NCBI GenBank assembly: GCA_017622815.1
Contig: JAGAQH010000029.1
Location: 181,559 to 245,558 of the forward strand
Length of the DNA stretch: 64,000 nucleotides
Source: Bacteroidaceae bacterium
GTDB taxonomy: Bacteria; Bacteroidota; Bacteroidia; Bacteroidales; Bacteroidaceae
Direction of reading: 5' to 3'
How positions within the stretch are numbered: the stretch's first letter is position 1; each line of letters begins with the position of its first letter. The notes below the pieces were generated by a model that was not told where the DNA came from, did not search any database, and saw nothing but the letters and a program-made list of their open reading frames with translations. Positions 43,061-52,064 of this stretch are shown piece by piece. Position numbers and translations under genes: made by a program.

Positions 43061-44419
43061 ATGCACACAAACGATACCAGCAACAACAGGCCACAAAGAA
43101 GCGGTAACAATCCCATAAGTTGGGTTCCATCGCTGTACTTTGCAGAGGCATTGCCATACATGGCGGTGATGACTCTGTCCACAATAATGTATACCAATCT
43201 GGGGCTGACCAACACAGAACTGGCCCTGTACACCTCTTGGCTGTATCTGCCTTGGGTGATAAAACCCATATGGAGTCCCTTGGTGGATAGTCTGAAAACT
43301 AAGCGCTGGTGGATTCTGGCCATGCAGATACTCGTAGGAGCATCGCTTGCCGGAGTTGCGCTGACACTACAGACGGATTGGTGGCTGAAGATGTCGCTGG
43401 CCTTCTTCTGGCTGATGGCCTTCAGCAGTGCGACACACGACATTGCCGCTGACGGATTCTATATTCTCGGGCTAACGGAAAAGGAACAGGCGTTCTATGT
43501 AGGATGGCGTTCCACATTCTATCGCATCGGAACCATCTTTTGCCAAGGCGGTCTGGTGTTTCTGGCAGGAATGCTGCAAAAACATTACGACATCCCCTTG
43601 GCATGGAGCATGACAATGGGCATTGCTTCCGCAATAATGATTGTCATGGCTGCCTGGCACAACATAGTATTGCCCAAGGAAACCTACAACACATCCGGCA
43701 CCTCCTCCTCCCCTATCATTGGGGAAGAGGGGGAAGGCCTACCGGAGAATAGGTCCGTAACGCCTTCCGACATCTTTACCTCATTCAAAGAAACGTTACG
43801 TGTCTTCATCTCCAAGAAGGGGCTTGTGCCGGCATTGCTCTTCATGTTGCTGTTCCGCTTTCCAGAAGCACAACTGGCAAAGATGGCTCAACCCTTCATG
43901 CTACGCAGCACGGCAGAGGGTGGACTTGCCTTGGCAACAGAAACCGTAGGTGTAATATATGGCACATTGGGAGTAATAGGCCTGTTGCTCGGAGGCATTG
44001 TAGGTGGCTGGCTTGTGAGCAGACATGGCCTTAAACGGTGGTGGTGGCCGATGATTATGGCCATCTCCCTGCCCGATGCCGTCTACATCTATCTTGCTAC
44101 AGCACAACCCACTTCACTGGCAGTCATCAACTCTTGTGTCGTAATCGAGCAATTAGGATATGGATTCGGATTCACAGCATACATGCTGTTCCTGGTTTAC
44201 TTTTCCAAAGGCGAGAGAAGTACAAGCGTCTTCAGCATATGCACCGGTCTGCAAGCCCTTGGCATGATGTTCCCCGGAATGATAGCCGGCTATCTGGCCG
44301 ACCAGTGGGGATTCGGCATGTTCTTCTGGTGGGTGATGGCATGCTGTATGGTAACCGTGGCCGTAAGTGCAATGGTAAAACTGGATTCTGTCACCGATGA
44401 CCGTAATGCCGCCAACTAA
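43061..44419 (+). CDS. AmpG-like MFS transporter
   Basis: A 452-residue inner-membrane protein with 12 predicted helices. The start SWVPSLYFAEALPYMAVMTL and the sequence YLPWVIKPIWSPLVDSLKTK with SSATHDIAADGFYI are typical of the AmpG/SLC33 branch of the major facilitator superfamily. AmpG in E. coli imports anhydromuropeptides for peptidoglycan recycling, so a muropeptide or sugar-peptide substrate is likely. A low-complexity cytoplasmic loop (TSGTSSSPIIGEEGEG) separates the halves. It lies 39 bases after mscS and 21 bases before coaX. Confidence 0.87.
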   Translation: MHTNDTSNNRPQRSGNNPISWVPSLYFAEALPYMAVMTLSTIMYTNLGLTNTELALYTSWLYLPWVIKPIWSPLVDSLKTKRWWILAMQILVGASLAGVALTLQTDWWLKMSLAFFWLMAFSSATHDIAADGFYILGLTEKEQAFYVGWRSTFYRIGTIFCQGGLVFLAGMLQKHYDIPLAWSMTMGIASAIMIVMAAWHNIVLPKETYNTSGTSSSPIIGEEGEGLPENRSVTPSDIFTSFKETLRVFISKKGLVPALLFMLLFRFPEAQLAKMAQPFMLRSTAEGGLALATETVGVIYGTLGVIGLLLGGIVGGWLVSRHGLKRWWWPMIMAISLPDAVYIYLATAQPTSLAVINSCVVIEQLGYGFGFTAYMLFLVYFSKGERSTSVFSICTGLQALGMMFPGMIAGYLADQWGFGMFFWWVMACCMVTVAVSAMVKLDSVTDDRNAAN

Positions 44420-44440
44420 CAGATAACCCAACGAAAACAC

Positions 44441-45124
44441 ATGAAACTACTCTTCGACATAGGCAATACCCGCATGAAGGTGTCTACTGCCGAGCACGGA
44501 AATATCACGCCGACAGAAAACTGGCTTGAATTGCTGCATGTGGCAGAGAATGTCCTTGTAAGCAATGTGGCAGGCCCAGAAGCACTCCCAAAAGAAGTGG
44601 CACTACATCGGAATTGTCAGATTCTCACATGGGAATCGCCCGAAGCCGGATTTTGGCTGAAGAAGATACCGGCCGGTCTGGGGGCTGACCGCGTTGCCGC
44701 AGACATCGGTGCAAGAAGCATCAGGCCTAACCAAACATTGCTGATTATTGATGCAGGAACATGCCTTACATTCGATGTCATTGCCAAGGACGGAAGTATC
44801 GTAGGCGGAGCAATTTCTCCGGGAATCTCGTTAAGGCTAAAGGCAATGCACGAGCATACCGCCGCATTACCTCTTTTAGAGCCGGCCGGCGAACATCCCA
44901 TATTAGGATACGACACACCCACTTCCATGAGGAGCGGTGCCGTGAATGGTGTGAAATGGGAAATCGAAGGCTACATCCGAAGCATTCTGGCAAGTTACCC
45001 CGACCTACATGTATTCTTTACCGGAGGAGACGGAACGGAATTTCCCAAAGACCTGCAACCAATAATCACATGTGACACTCTCCTGGTGCAAAAAGGCCTG
45101 TTGGCAGCCTTCGGCAGAAACTGA
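44441..45124 (+). CDS. coaX: Type III pantothenate kinase
   Basis: A 227-residue enzyme of the ASKHA fold that makes 4'-phosphopantothenate, the first step to coenzyme A. The phosphate-1 motif DIGNTRMK is at residues 6-13. Then come IPAGLGADRVAADIGA near 77, IIDAGTCLTFDVI (phosphate-2, with the catalytic Asp) near 102, GGAISPGISLRLKAM, and FFTGGDGTEF near 190. This order is that of CoaX. The length is slightly short but complete. It converges with pgeF. Confidence 0.95.
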   Translation: MKLLFDIGNTRMKVSTAEHGNITPTENWLELLHVAENVLVSNVAGPEALPKEVALHRNCQILTWESPEAGFWLKKIPAGLGADRVAADIGARSIRPNQTLLIIDAGTCLTFDVIAKDGSIVGGAISPGISLRLKAMHEHTAALPLLEPAGEHPILGYDTPTSMRSGAVNGVKWEIEGYIRSILASYPDLHVFFTGGDGTEFPKDLQPIITCDTLLVQKGLLAAFGRN

Positions 45125-45162
45125 AGTCAGGCATTCGCTTTCTCTGTCCGTTATGCCGCGGA

Positions 45163-45834
45163 CTATTTGTCCAAAATCTCTATCCAATTATAGTTGCGCC
45201 CTGTATCTATCGTCTCGCGACGTGCGGAATAAAAAAGAGGTGACGGCATTGTGTCCACTCCGGCTATCATGATATCCTCCACGCCACACTGTTCCAACAG
45301 CCATCTGTTGGCATCCCAAAGATCTATGTGCCACTTCCCCGGTTGCAGGCAATTCCCTTCCCGGGATTCCGGCCAATGGCATGCAATACGCGTCATAGGG
45401 AAACCCTCTGCAGAAAAGCGTTCATACACCTCGTCACCTACTTCAAATGACTGCAACGAGATACCTGGGCCTATGATTGCCGAAAGGTTGGAACCGGTGG
45501 ACCCCATCTTCTCTATCGTCTTCTCTACAATTCGCTGTACAGTACCCTTCCACCCGGCATGAATGGCTGCAACCTTGCGCATATACCGGTCATATAACAA
45601 TACAGGAATGCAATCGGCCGTTTTAACAGCAAGGCACAAACCGGGTACATCTGTAAAGACAGCGTCAGTATCCTCGGGACGGCAACAGGAAGAAACGTAT
45701 GCCACATGATCAGAATGTGTCTGGCGAGGCAAAGCCAAAGGATGGCCATGACCGTAAGCGCGGGCCTCATCGAGTTCCTCTCCTTTTCCTGTAGAAGCGG
45801 CTTCAAGCCAAGAAGGTGTGTCGTATTTTATCAT
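45163..45834 (-). CDS. pgeF: PgeF/YfiH-type peptidoglycan editing factor, N-terminally short
   Basis: A 223-residue multicopper-oxidase-like (laccase-domain) protein; in E. coli PgeF removes wrong amino acids from peptidoglycan precursors, and members also act on purine nucleosides. The metal site is His in PRQTHSDH (about residue 40), Cys in KTADCIPVLL and His in AAIHAGWKGT. Most homologues have about 60 more residues before the first His, including FxSTRxGGxS; here the N-terminus is MIKYDTPSWLEAASTGKGEE and that block is absent. ATG 45834 is the best start; a longer frame from 45879 adds nothing family-like. It converges on coaX and follows the DUF4831 gene. Confidence 0.88.
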   Translation of the reverse strand: MIKYDTPSWLEAASTGKGEELDEARAYGHGHPLALPRQTHSDHVAYVSSCCRPEDTDAVFTDVPGLCLAVKTADCIPVLLYDRYMRKVAAIHAGWKGTVQRIVEKTIEKMGSTGSNLSAIIGPGISLQSFEVGDEVYERFSAEGFPMTRIACHWPESREGNCLQPGKWHIDLWDANRWLLEQCGVEDIMIAGVDTMPSPLFYSARRETIDTGRNYNWIEILDK

Positions 45835-45907
45835 AATACCAGCATTGCTCCATGTCGGTCTGCCTGTCATCCGGTGCATGACATTGAGACAACATATTGC
45901 ACCAAAC

Positions 45908-47014
45908 CTACTTCACCTTATCTGCCTTAATTTCCTTTATGCCTCCGGTACTCTGGAAAAACGAAACCCGGGTATCAGCCATCTTATCAAAAAGAACATT
46001 GGACAGCACCTCCTGATGACCAAACTGTGCAATAGGTGTCTCGTACTCAACAATTGTGCTTTGGGCATTGAATATCCTCACCTTGGACAATGCCGGGATA
46101 TTGTAGTATACTGCACGTTGCAACTTGCCTTTCTTCTCTTCTACCTTTGCGTCTAATGAAGAGGCCGGCAATGTGCCTTCCTTGCGGATTTCTATATAGT
46201 AAGGTTCTCCAGACATGTCGTCCGAGTCAACCATACCTGACCATTTGGAGAAACGGAACAACACCAATTTGTCCACTTCCTCTGAAGGCACTATATCCAA
46301 CACATAGTATATCTCGGAAATCTCCGTGCTGCCTAAAAACAGGCTGCCAAGGACACGCTGCTGTTCATCAAGGTTGTCAAGCATTAACTTCAGTTGTTCG
46401 CCATCCTTTGGTGAATTGTCTGCCTCGCCGCGAACCAGAGCGTCCCGACTTTCCCTTATGTCATAAATCTCTCTTGCTGCAAGTTCAGCCATCTTGGCGG
46501 CAGAACCGGCCTGCAACATCTCCCTGTTCATGTATCTGCGAGTATCCTCAAGGCTTATGCCTTTTTGTATCAACCTGTTTTCCGGAATTGGCGGGAGTTG
46601 CTCTTCAGAAACCTCTGTATTGATACCCAACAACAAGCCGTCATGACTAAGGCTGACCAAAGGAGCAACCGTACGGCTCTTCAGTTTCAGGCTATATGCC
46701 TTGTCCTTGTCGGGCAATCCATATGGGAACACATTTATTTCCTTAACTGACCAAGTTGTTGATGCCTGGACGGGAACATTCTGTATGCGCATATACTTGA
46801 ACGCATACATATTGAATTCACCCGGAGTTACCGTCTTCTTTTCTGCCTTCACTACAACTCTCAAGGCTGTACGGGGAAGGAAATAGCTTACTCCCTCCAA
46901 AGTGGAACCAGGAACAAACTTCTCTATTTGTGTCTGTGCTGAATGCCCGATAGAATAAACAAGACACGCAAATAGCAAAACAGTCTTTGCTAAAGCCGAT
47001 ACTCTCTGTCTCAT
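45908..47014 (-). CDS. DUF4831 family exported protein
   Basis: A 368-residue protein with a signal peptide (LAKTVLLFACLVYSIGHSA). The mature part begins with GVSYFLPRTALRVVVKAEKK and has WSVKEINVFPYGLPDKDKAY, SLSHDGLLLGIN, then a helical part with ARRYMNREMLQAG-like sequence (RYMNREMLQAGSAAKMAEL) and two beta-rich domains. This is DUF4831, a Bacteroidetes-only family without known function. It sits between pgeF and the nucleotide gene run; the neighbour hpt is divergent. No motif for catalysis is seen. Confidence 0.85.
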   Translation of the reverse strand: MRQRVSALAKTVLLFACLVYSIGHSAQTQIEKFVPGSTLEGVSYFLPRTALRVVVKAEKKTVTPGEFNMYAFKYMRIQNVPVQASTTWSVKEINVFPYGLPDKDKAYSLKLKSRTVAPLVSLSHDGLLLGINTEVSEEQLPPIPENRLIQKGISLEDTRRYMNREMLQAGSAAKMAELAAREIYDIRESRDALVRGEADNSPKDGEQLKLMLDNLDEQQRVLGSLFLGSTEISEIYYVLDIVPSEEVDKLVLFRFSKWSGMVDSDDMSGEPYYIEIRKEGTLPASSLDAKVEEKKGKLQRAVYYNIPALSKVRIFNAQSTIVEYETPIAQFGHQEVLSNVLFDKMADTRVSFFQSTGGIKEIKADKVK

Positions 47015-47111
47015 AAACGTGCGATTGTTCGTATTAGTTCGTTTTCACGACAAAGATACAAAAAATATCAAAACTACGGGCAACACACGCACAACTTTGA
47101 AGTTTTTTTAA

Positions 47112-47119
47112 TACCTTTG
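47112..47119 (+). promoter_or_regulatory. Possible -7 box of hpt
   Basis: TACCTTTG matches the consensus and lies 30 bases before the ATG at 47150. A TTTG at 47096-47099 is too near (12 bases) to be a normal -33 box. Confidence 0.45.
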
Positions 47120-47149
47120 CCTGACAACAGCATTAGATAGCCATTTTAT

Positions 47150-47686
47150 ATGAATACGATTCAAGTTCTGGATAAAGAATTTGGCCCCAGCATAACAGCT
47201 GCAGAGATACTAACTCAGGTCCGTCGCGTTGCGTCGGAAATCAACCGTGACTATCAAGGTGAGTCTCCCCTTTTCCTGGTGGTGCTGAACGGTGCTTTTA
47301 TCTTCGCAGCAGATCTAATGCGTGAAATATCCTTACCTTCGGAAGTGTCATTCGTGAAACTGGCTTCATATGAAGGAACCTCTACCACTGGAACTGTACG
47401 AGAGGTAATCGGACTGAACACAGACATTACCGGACGTCCGGTGATTATTGTGGAGGACATTGTGGAAAGCGGCATTACCATGGCCCACATGATAGACACC
47501 TTGAAAAAGCAGAATCCCAAGAGCATTGATATATGCACATTATTACTGAAGCCTCAAAAAATGGAGGTGAAACTGGACATCCGTTATGTCGCTATGGAAA
47601 TACCCAACGACTTCATTCTTGGCTATGGCCTTGACTACAACGGATTGGGACGAGGGCTAAAGGACATATATACGCTGAAAGGATAA
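47150..47686 (+). CDS. hpt: Hypoxanthine phosphoribosyltransferase
   Basis: A 178-residue purine salvage enzyme that joins hypoxanthine or guanine to PRPP. The PRPP-binding motif is VIIVEDIVESGITM near residue 103, with the flexible loop FVKLASYEGTSTTG before it and VAMEIPNDFILGYGLDYN at the C-terminus, typical of the HPRT/Hpt family. Size is normal. It begins a plus-strand run hpt-adk-obgE that is conserved in Bacteroidetes; adk follows after about 100 bases. Confidence 0.93.
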   Translation: MNTIQVLDKEFGPSITAAEILTQVRRVASEINRDYQGESPLFLVVLNGAFIFAADLMREISLPSEVSFVKLASYEGTSTTGTVREVIGLNTDITGRPVIIVEDIVESGITMAHMIDTLKKQNPKSIDICTLLLKPQKMEVKLDIRYVAMEIPNDFILGYGLDYNGLGRGLKDIYTLKG

Positions 47687-47788
47687 GGACATCCGCCAAA
47701 CCCTTTAACCAGCACACAACAGACAAGCGACACAAAGCACAGACAACATATACAATAGCAATAACTACAACAAACAAAACTTTATCTT

Positions 47789-48367
47789 ATGAAGAACATA
47801 ATCATCTTCGGTGCTCCCGGTTCTGGCAAGGGCACATATAGCGATGAAATAGTGGCAAAGTACAACATGGGACACATCAGTACCGGTGATGTACTCCGTG
47901 AGCAGATAAAGGCTGGTACAGAATTAGGCAAGACCGCACAGGGCTACATTGACAATGGCCAACTGCTGCCTGATGAACTGATGATTGACATCCTGGCCGA
48001 CGCTTACGACAAGTTTCCTGCCGGCAAAGGTGTTATCTTTGACGGTTTCCCACGCACTATCCCACAGGCTGAGGCATTGAAGAAGATGCTGGCCGAACGC
48101 GGACACGACATGGGCATGATGATTGAACTTGTAGTAGAAGAGGAGGTACTGATGGCCCGTCTGCTGAACCGCGCCAAAGTACAGGGCCGTGCCGACGACA
48201 ACGAGGAGACTATCAAGAAGCGCTTTGCCGTGTACCACTCACAGACAGCCCCCCTGTCCGAATGGTTCGCAAAGGAGGGCATCCGCAACACCTTCTCATG
48301 GGCCGAGTTGGGCAGCAAGGAGGGCATGCTGGAAGCAATCTTCAAGACCATCGACGAGCAAGCATAA
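47789..48367 (+). CDS. adk: Adenylate kinase
   Basis: A 192-residue enzyme that balances ATP, ADP and AMP. The P-loop GAPGSGKGT is residues 8-16. The NMP-binding region GHISTGDVLREQIKAGTELG follows, then GVIFDGFPRTIPQAEAL near 79, and a short LID (LNRAKVQGRADDNEETIKKR) without zinc cysteines, giving the short form. The C-terminus is intact (LGSKEGMLEAIFKTIDEQA). It precedes obgE by about 130 bases. Confidence 0.97.
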   Translation: MKNIIIFGAPGSGKGTYSDEIVAKYNMGHISTGDVLREQIKAGTELGKTAQGYIDNGQLLPDELMIDILADAYDKFPAGKGVIFDGFPRTIPQAEALKKMLAERGHDMGMMIELVVEEEVLMARLLNRAKVQGRADDNEETIKKRFAVYHSQTAPLSEWFAKEGIRNTFSWAELGSKEGMLEAIFKTIDEQA

Positions 48368-48430
48368 GGGAAACTGAGAACGGATATTCCGAAAACTCGG
48401 ATTACTCCGGAGACATACGATACCAACAGG

Positions 48431-48450
48431 GGACGCAGCGTGCTGCGTCC
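48431..48450. other. Small hairpin between adk and obgE
   Basis: GGACGCAGC (48431-48439) pairs with GCTGCGTCC (48442-48450) around GT. No T tract follows, so it may shape mRNA rather than stop transcription. Confidence 0.55.
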
Positions 48451-48499
48451 TCATTATCCTATCCAATCACTCGGCACGAAAAGTCCGAAAACACAAACA

Positions 48500-49657
48500 A
48501 TGGAAAGCAACTTTGTAGACTACGTGAAAATAGTGTGCCGCTCAGGAAAGGGCGGACGTGGTTCCATGCACATGCACAGGGCCAAATATGCACCTAACGG
48601 TGGACCCGACGGAGGCAACGGAGGACGTGGCGGACACGTGATATTGCGTGGCAACCACAACTACTGGACTTTGCTGCACCTGAGGTACGACCGTCACATA
48701 TTTGCCACCCACGGAGAGAACGGAGGCAAGAACAAGTCCACAGGAGCAAACGGTGAAGACCGCTACATTGACGTACCTTGCGGAACCGTAGTCTATAACG
48801 CAGAGACTGGAGAATACATCTGCGACGTCAAGGAAGACGGACAGGAGGTGATATTGCTTAAAGGCGGTCGAGGCGGTCTGGGCAACTGGAATTTCGCCAC
48901 CTCCACAAATCAGGCTCCAAGATATGCACAACCCGGCGAGCCTATGCAGGAGATGACCGTCATCATGGAATTGAAACTGCTGGCCGATGTGGGACTTGTG
49001 GGTTTCCCCAATGCCGGCAAGAGCACACTGCTGTCAAGCCTTTCCAGTGCCAAGCCAAAGATTGCAGACTACCCTTTCACCACCATGGAGCCGTCCCTGG
49101 GCATAGTTTCCTACCGCAACGGGCAGTCTTTCGTGATGGCAGACATACCCGGCATCATCGAAGGTGCAAGCGAGGGCCGCGGACTGGGTCTGAGATTTCT
49201 AAGGCACATAGAACGAAACTCCCTGCTCCTGTTCATGGTACCCGGTGACACCGATGACATCAAGAAGGAGTACGAAATACTGCTTAACGAGGTGTCTACC
49301 TTCAATCCCGAACTGATGGACAAGCAACGCATACTGGCAGTAACAAAGACAGACCTGCTGGATGACGAGTTGCAACAGATGCTTTCGGAAGACCTGCCTA
49401 CCGACCTGCCGGTTGTATTCATTTCTGCCGTAACACAAAAAGGAATAATGGAACTGAAGGACCTTCTTTGGAAGGCACTGAATGCCGAGAGCAACAAAAT
49501 AGCAGCCATAACACACGAGGAGAGCATCGTGCACCGCAACAAGGACATCAGCCTGCTACAACGCGAAATGCAGGTTGAGGGCGAGGACGAAGATATAGAG
49601 TTCCTGGACGAAGACGAATACGAGATAGAGGACTACGAGGAAGAAGAGTGGGACTAA
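48500..49657 (+). CDS. obgE: Obg-family GTPase
   Basis: A 385-residue GTPase of ribosome assembly and stress control. The glycine-rich Obg domain is residues 1-157 ([31 protein letters not shown]). The G domain has G1 GFPNAGKST near 170, G2 region with [14 protein letters not shown]3 [16 protein letters not shown], and NKxD as TKTDLL. The C-terminal tail is highly acidic ([20 protein letters not shown]), a common but variable end of the family. The ATG at 48500 gives the normal N-terminus [10 protein letters not shown]. It ends the hpt-adk-obgE run at a bidirectional terminator. Confidence 0.97.
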   Translation: MESNFVDYVKIVCRSGKGGRGSMHMHRAKYAPNGGPDGGNGGRGGHVILRGNHNYWTLLHLRYDRHIFATHGENGGKNKSTGANGEDRYIDVPCGTVVYNAETGEYICDVKEDGQEVILLKGGRGGLGNWNFATSTNQAPRYAQPGEPMQEMTVIMELKLLADVGLVGFPNAGKSTLLSSLSSAKPKIADYPFTTMEPSLGIVSYRNGQSFVMADIPGIIEGASEGRGLGLRFLRHIERNSLLLFMVPGDTDDIKKEYEILLNEVSTFNPELMDKQRILAVTKTDLLDDELQQMLSEDLPTDLPVVFISAVTQKGIMELKDLLWKALNAESNKIAAITHEESIVHRNKDISLLQREMQVEGEDEDIEFLDEDEYEIEDYEEEEWD

Positions 49658-49722
49658 TTTACTCCCTTTAGCTCCTTTAACTCCTTTAGCTCCTTAAACT
49701 CCTTTAACTCCTTAAAACCAAA
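49658..49722. repeat. CTCCTTTAACTC pyrimidine run
   Basis: Six units of type CTCCTTTAGCTCCTTTAACT fill the gap between obgE and the terminator, the same class as at 28018, 33943 and 36235. Confidence 0.75.
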
Positions 49723-49754
49723 AAAGGTGGATGTGCCTGAGCACACCCACCTTT
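49723..49754. terminator. Bidirectional terminator between obgE and fba
   Basis: AAAGGTGGATGTGC (49723-49736) pairs with GCACACCCACCTTT (49741-49754) with one mismatch, around CTGA. A-rich before and T-rich after the hairpin lets it serve both convergent genes. Confidence 0.85.
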
Positions 49755-49773
49755 ATTGTATGATAATCTGAGT

Positions 49774-50772
49774 TTACAGCTTGTCGTTAGAACCGAGCAC
49801 ATTCATGATCTTGTGAATGTACATCTTCTTCATGTTCTCGCGAGCGGGCTTCAGATACTGACGGGGATCAAAGTGACCGGGGTTCTCTGCGAAGTGCTTG
49901 CGGATAGCAGCAGTCATAGCCAGACGAGAGTCAGAGTCGATATTGATCTTGCAAACTGCGCTCTCAGAAGCCTTGCGGAGCTGCTCCTCGGGGATACCTA
50001 CTGCGTCGGGCAACTGGCCACCGAACTTGTTGATGGTGTCAACCTCGTCCTGAGGAACTGAAGAAGAACCGTGGAGAACGATGGGGAAGCCGGGCAGCTG
50101 CTTCTCGATCTCAGCCAGGATGTCGAATGCCAATGGAGGAGGAACGAGCTTGCCAGTCTGAGGATCCAGAGTGCACTGTTCACGAGTGAACTTGTAAGCA
50201 CCGTGGCTGGTACCGATAGAGATAGCCAGAGAGTCGCAACCTGAACGTGTAGAGAAGTCAACAACCTCCTCGGGCTTTGTGTAGTGAGAAACTGCAGAAG
50301 AAACCTCGTCCTCAACACCAGCCAATACACCGAGCTCAGCCTCAACGGTTACGTCGTGAGCGTGTGCATAGTCAACAACCTTCTTTGTCAGAGCGATGTT
50401 CTCCTCGTAGGGGAGGTGAGAACCGTCGATCATAACAGAAGAGAAACCGTTGTCGATACACTCCTTACAGATCTCGAAGCTGTCACCGTGGTCGAGGTGC
50501 AGAACAATCTGAGGATTCTCGCAACCCAGCTCCTTAGCGTACTCTACAGCACCCTGAGCCATGTAGCGCAGGATAGTACCGTTAGCATAAGCACGAGCGC
50601 CCTTAGACACCTGCATGATAACGGGAGACTTGCACTCTACAGCAGCCTGTACGATAGCCTGCATCTGCTCCATTGTGTTGAAGTTGAAAGCGGGGATAGC
50701 GTAGCCACCTGCTACAGCCTTGGCAAACATTTCACGGGTGTTCACCAGACCCAATTCCTTGTAACTTGTCAT
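49774..50772 (-). CDS. fba: Class II fructose-bisphosphate aldolase
   Basis: A 332-residue zinc enzyme of glycolysis and gluconeogenesis. It starts MTSYKELGLVNTREMFAKAV and has YAIPAFNFNTMEQMQAIVQA. The zinc and catalytic site is VLHLDHGDSFEICKECID near residue 105, then SSVMIDGSHLPYEENI, VEAELGVLAG and GTSHGAYKF with a further metal His. FPIVLHGSSSVPQDEVDTIN near 260 binds the phosphate. Length is typical for the Bacteroidetes type II class B-like enzyme. It has very biased codon use, in line with high expression. Confidence 0.96.
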   Translation of the reverse strand: MTSYKELGLVNTREMFAKAVAGGYAIPAFNFNTMEQMQAIVQAAVECKSPVIMQVSKGARAYANGTILRYMAQGAVEYAKELGCENPQIVLHLDHGDSFEICKECIDNGFSSVMIDGSHLPYEENIALTKKVVDYAHAHDVTVEAELGVLAGVEDEVSSAVSHYTKPEEVVDFSTRSGCDSLAISIGTSHGAYKFTREQCTLDPQTGKLVPPPLAFDILAEIEKQLPGFPIVLHGSSSVPQDEVDTINKFGGQLPDAVGIPEEQLRKASESAVCKINIDSDSRLAMTAAIRKHFAENPGHFDPRQYLKPARENMKKMYIHKIMNVLGSNDKL

Positions 50773-50817
50773 TTTTGTAATTGTTATTAAAGGGTTTTGG
50801 TAATATTATAATTATAC

Positions 50818-51864
50818 TCAATTTGCTTTCACGAGATACACCACTACAGGCAGATGGTCGCTGTATCCATCAAGCCATACGCCACGGGAGTGTGTGCGCT
50901 TGGGAGTTCCCTTGTATGCTCCTTCGCTCTGCAACAGATAGTCACGCTTGAATATCTGGTATGAATGCAGAGTGAGGGTATTGTATGTATTGGCCTTGTA
51001 TTCCTCTATCAGACTGCGGCCCATGACTATCTGGTCAAAGAGGTTCCATGCTCCCTGATAACTCAGGGTTCCCTGTCCCTTCTTGCGCAGGATGTCCCAC
51101 CATGGGTTATAGAAATCGCCCTTTTCCACCTCACTTACCTTACGCCTTGCTCCGAGGCACTCGGCCATAGAGGCATTGTCGGGGTCGTCGTTCATATCTC
51201 CCATTACTATTATATGCTGACTGGGGTCTGCCTCGCCAATGCTGTCGGTAAGAGCACGCACCTGACGTCCGCCATATTCGCGGAAGATCCCTTCTGCAGA
51301 ACGGCTGGGCCAATGGCACACCACCACAGTAACGTTCTCACCGGCCAACTTACCCTGCACGCAGAAGAACGGACGTGTACGGCGTACTGTATCGCCGTTT
51401 TCGTAGACATAATCCTTGTTAAATGCCTTAGTGACTTGAAAAGCACGCGGATTGTATATCAAGGCACAATCCACTCCTCGCTTGTCCGGTCCCTCGATAT
51501 GGACATAGCGATAACCGCGCTTCTTCATTTTTGGCTGGGCCATAAGGTCGTCCAACGCCTTGGAGTTCTCCACCTCACTGACACCTATGATGCTGGCGCC
51601 GTAGGGAAGTTTGTCCGTTCCGAGTTCACATATTACACGGGCCATGTTGGCCAACTTATGCTCATACTTGACTTTGGTCCAATGATACGAACCGTCGGGC
51701 AAGAACTCCCAGTCGTTCTTTCCCTCATCGTGACATGTATCGAAAAGGTTCTCCAAATTATAGAATGCCACCGCATGCATCTGCAATTTGCGCTCTTGGG
51801 CAAGCACCTGAACAGAAACTGCCAGCACAAATATGCACAACAGGCAAGAAAACACTTTCTTCAT
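50818..51864 (-). CDS. Secreted endonuclease/exonuclease/phosphatase-family protein
   Basis: A 348-residue protein with a signal peptide (SCLLCIFVLAVSVQVLA). The EEP fold shows YNLENLFDT near residue 35, ASIIGVSEVEN with the metal Glu near 99, RGVDCALIYNPRAF, VVVCHWPSRSAEG, IIVMGDMNDDPDN with the catalytic Asp-x-Asn, and the final SDHLPVVVYL. The family includes DNase I-like nucleases and phospholipases; a nuclease is plausible here, since the divergent neighbour is a TonB-dependent receptor with OB-fold lipoproteins, and two other secreted nucleases lie within 13 kb. It is 45 bases upstream, by gene order, of the fba gene on the same strand. Confidence 0.9.
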   Translation of the reverse strand: MKKVFSCLLCIFVLAVSVQVLAQERKLQMHAVAFYNLENLFDTCHDEGKNDWEFLPDGSYHWTKVKYEHKLANMARVICELGTDKLPYGASIIGVSEVENSKALDDLMAQPKMKKRGYRYVHIEGPDKRGVDCALIYNPRAFQVTKAFNKDYVYENGDTVRRTRPFFCVQGKLAGENVTVVVCHWPSRSAEGIFREYGGRQVRALTDSIGEADPSQHIIVMGDMNDDPDNASMAECLGARRKVSEVEKGDFYNPWWDILRKKGQGTLSYQGAWNLFDQIVMGRSLIEEYKANTYNTLTLHSYQIFKRDYLLQSEGAYKGTPKRTHSRGVWLDGYSDHLPVVVYLVKAN

Positions 51865-52064
51865 TATATATATTTAGATTTTACTCTATATCTTTATACA
51901 CATCGGGATACTATAATCCATAATAATCACGCAGTGCAAAGTTAATGTTTTTTTACATAAGTCGTATGCTTTTGCCTAAAAAAAAGAGGAGAGCAAACGT
52001 ATTTACAGATAATTTTACGAACTTTGTGCGTGATAAAATACCATTTAAACTTTAACCAAGCATT
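51865..52064. promoter_or_regulatory. Shared control region of divergent EEP and TonB receptor genes
   Basis: Two hundred bases between divergent starts. On the minus strand TAACTTTG (51937-51944) fits the -7 consensus for the EEP gene. On the plus strand GAACTTTG at about 52018-52025 is only a partial match for the receptor gene. No operator palindrome is clear. Confidence 0.4.
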
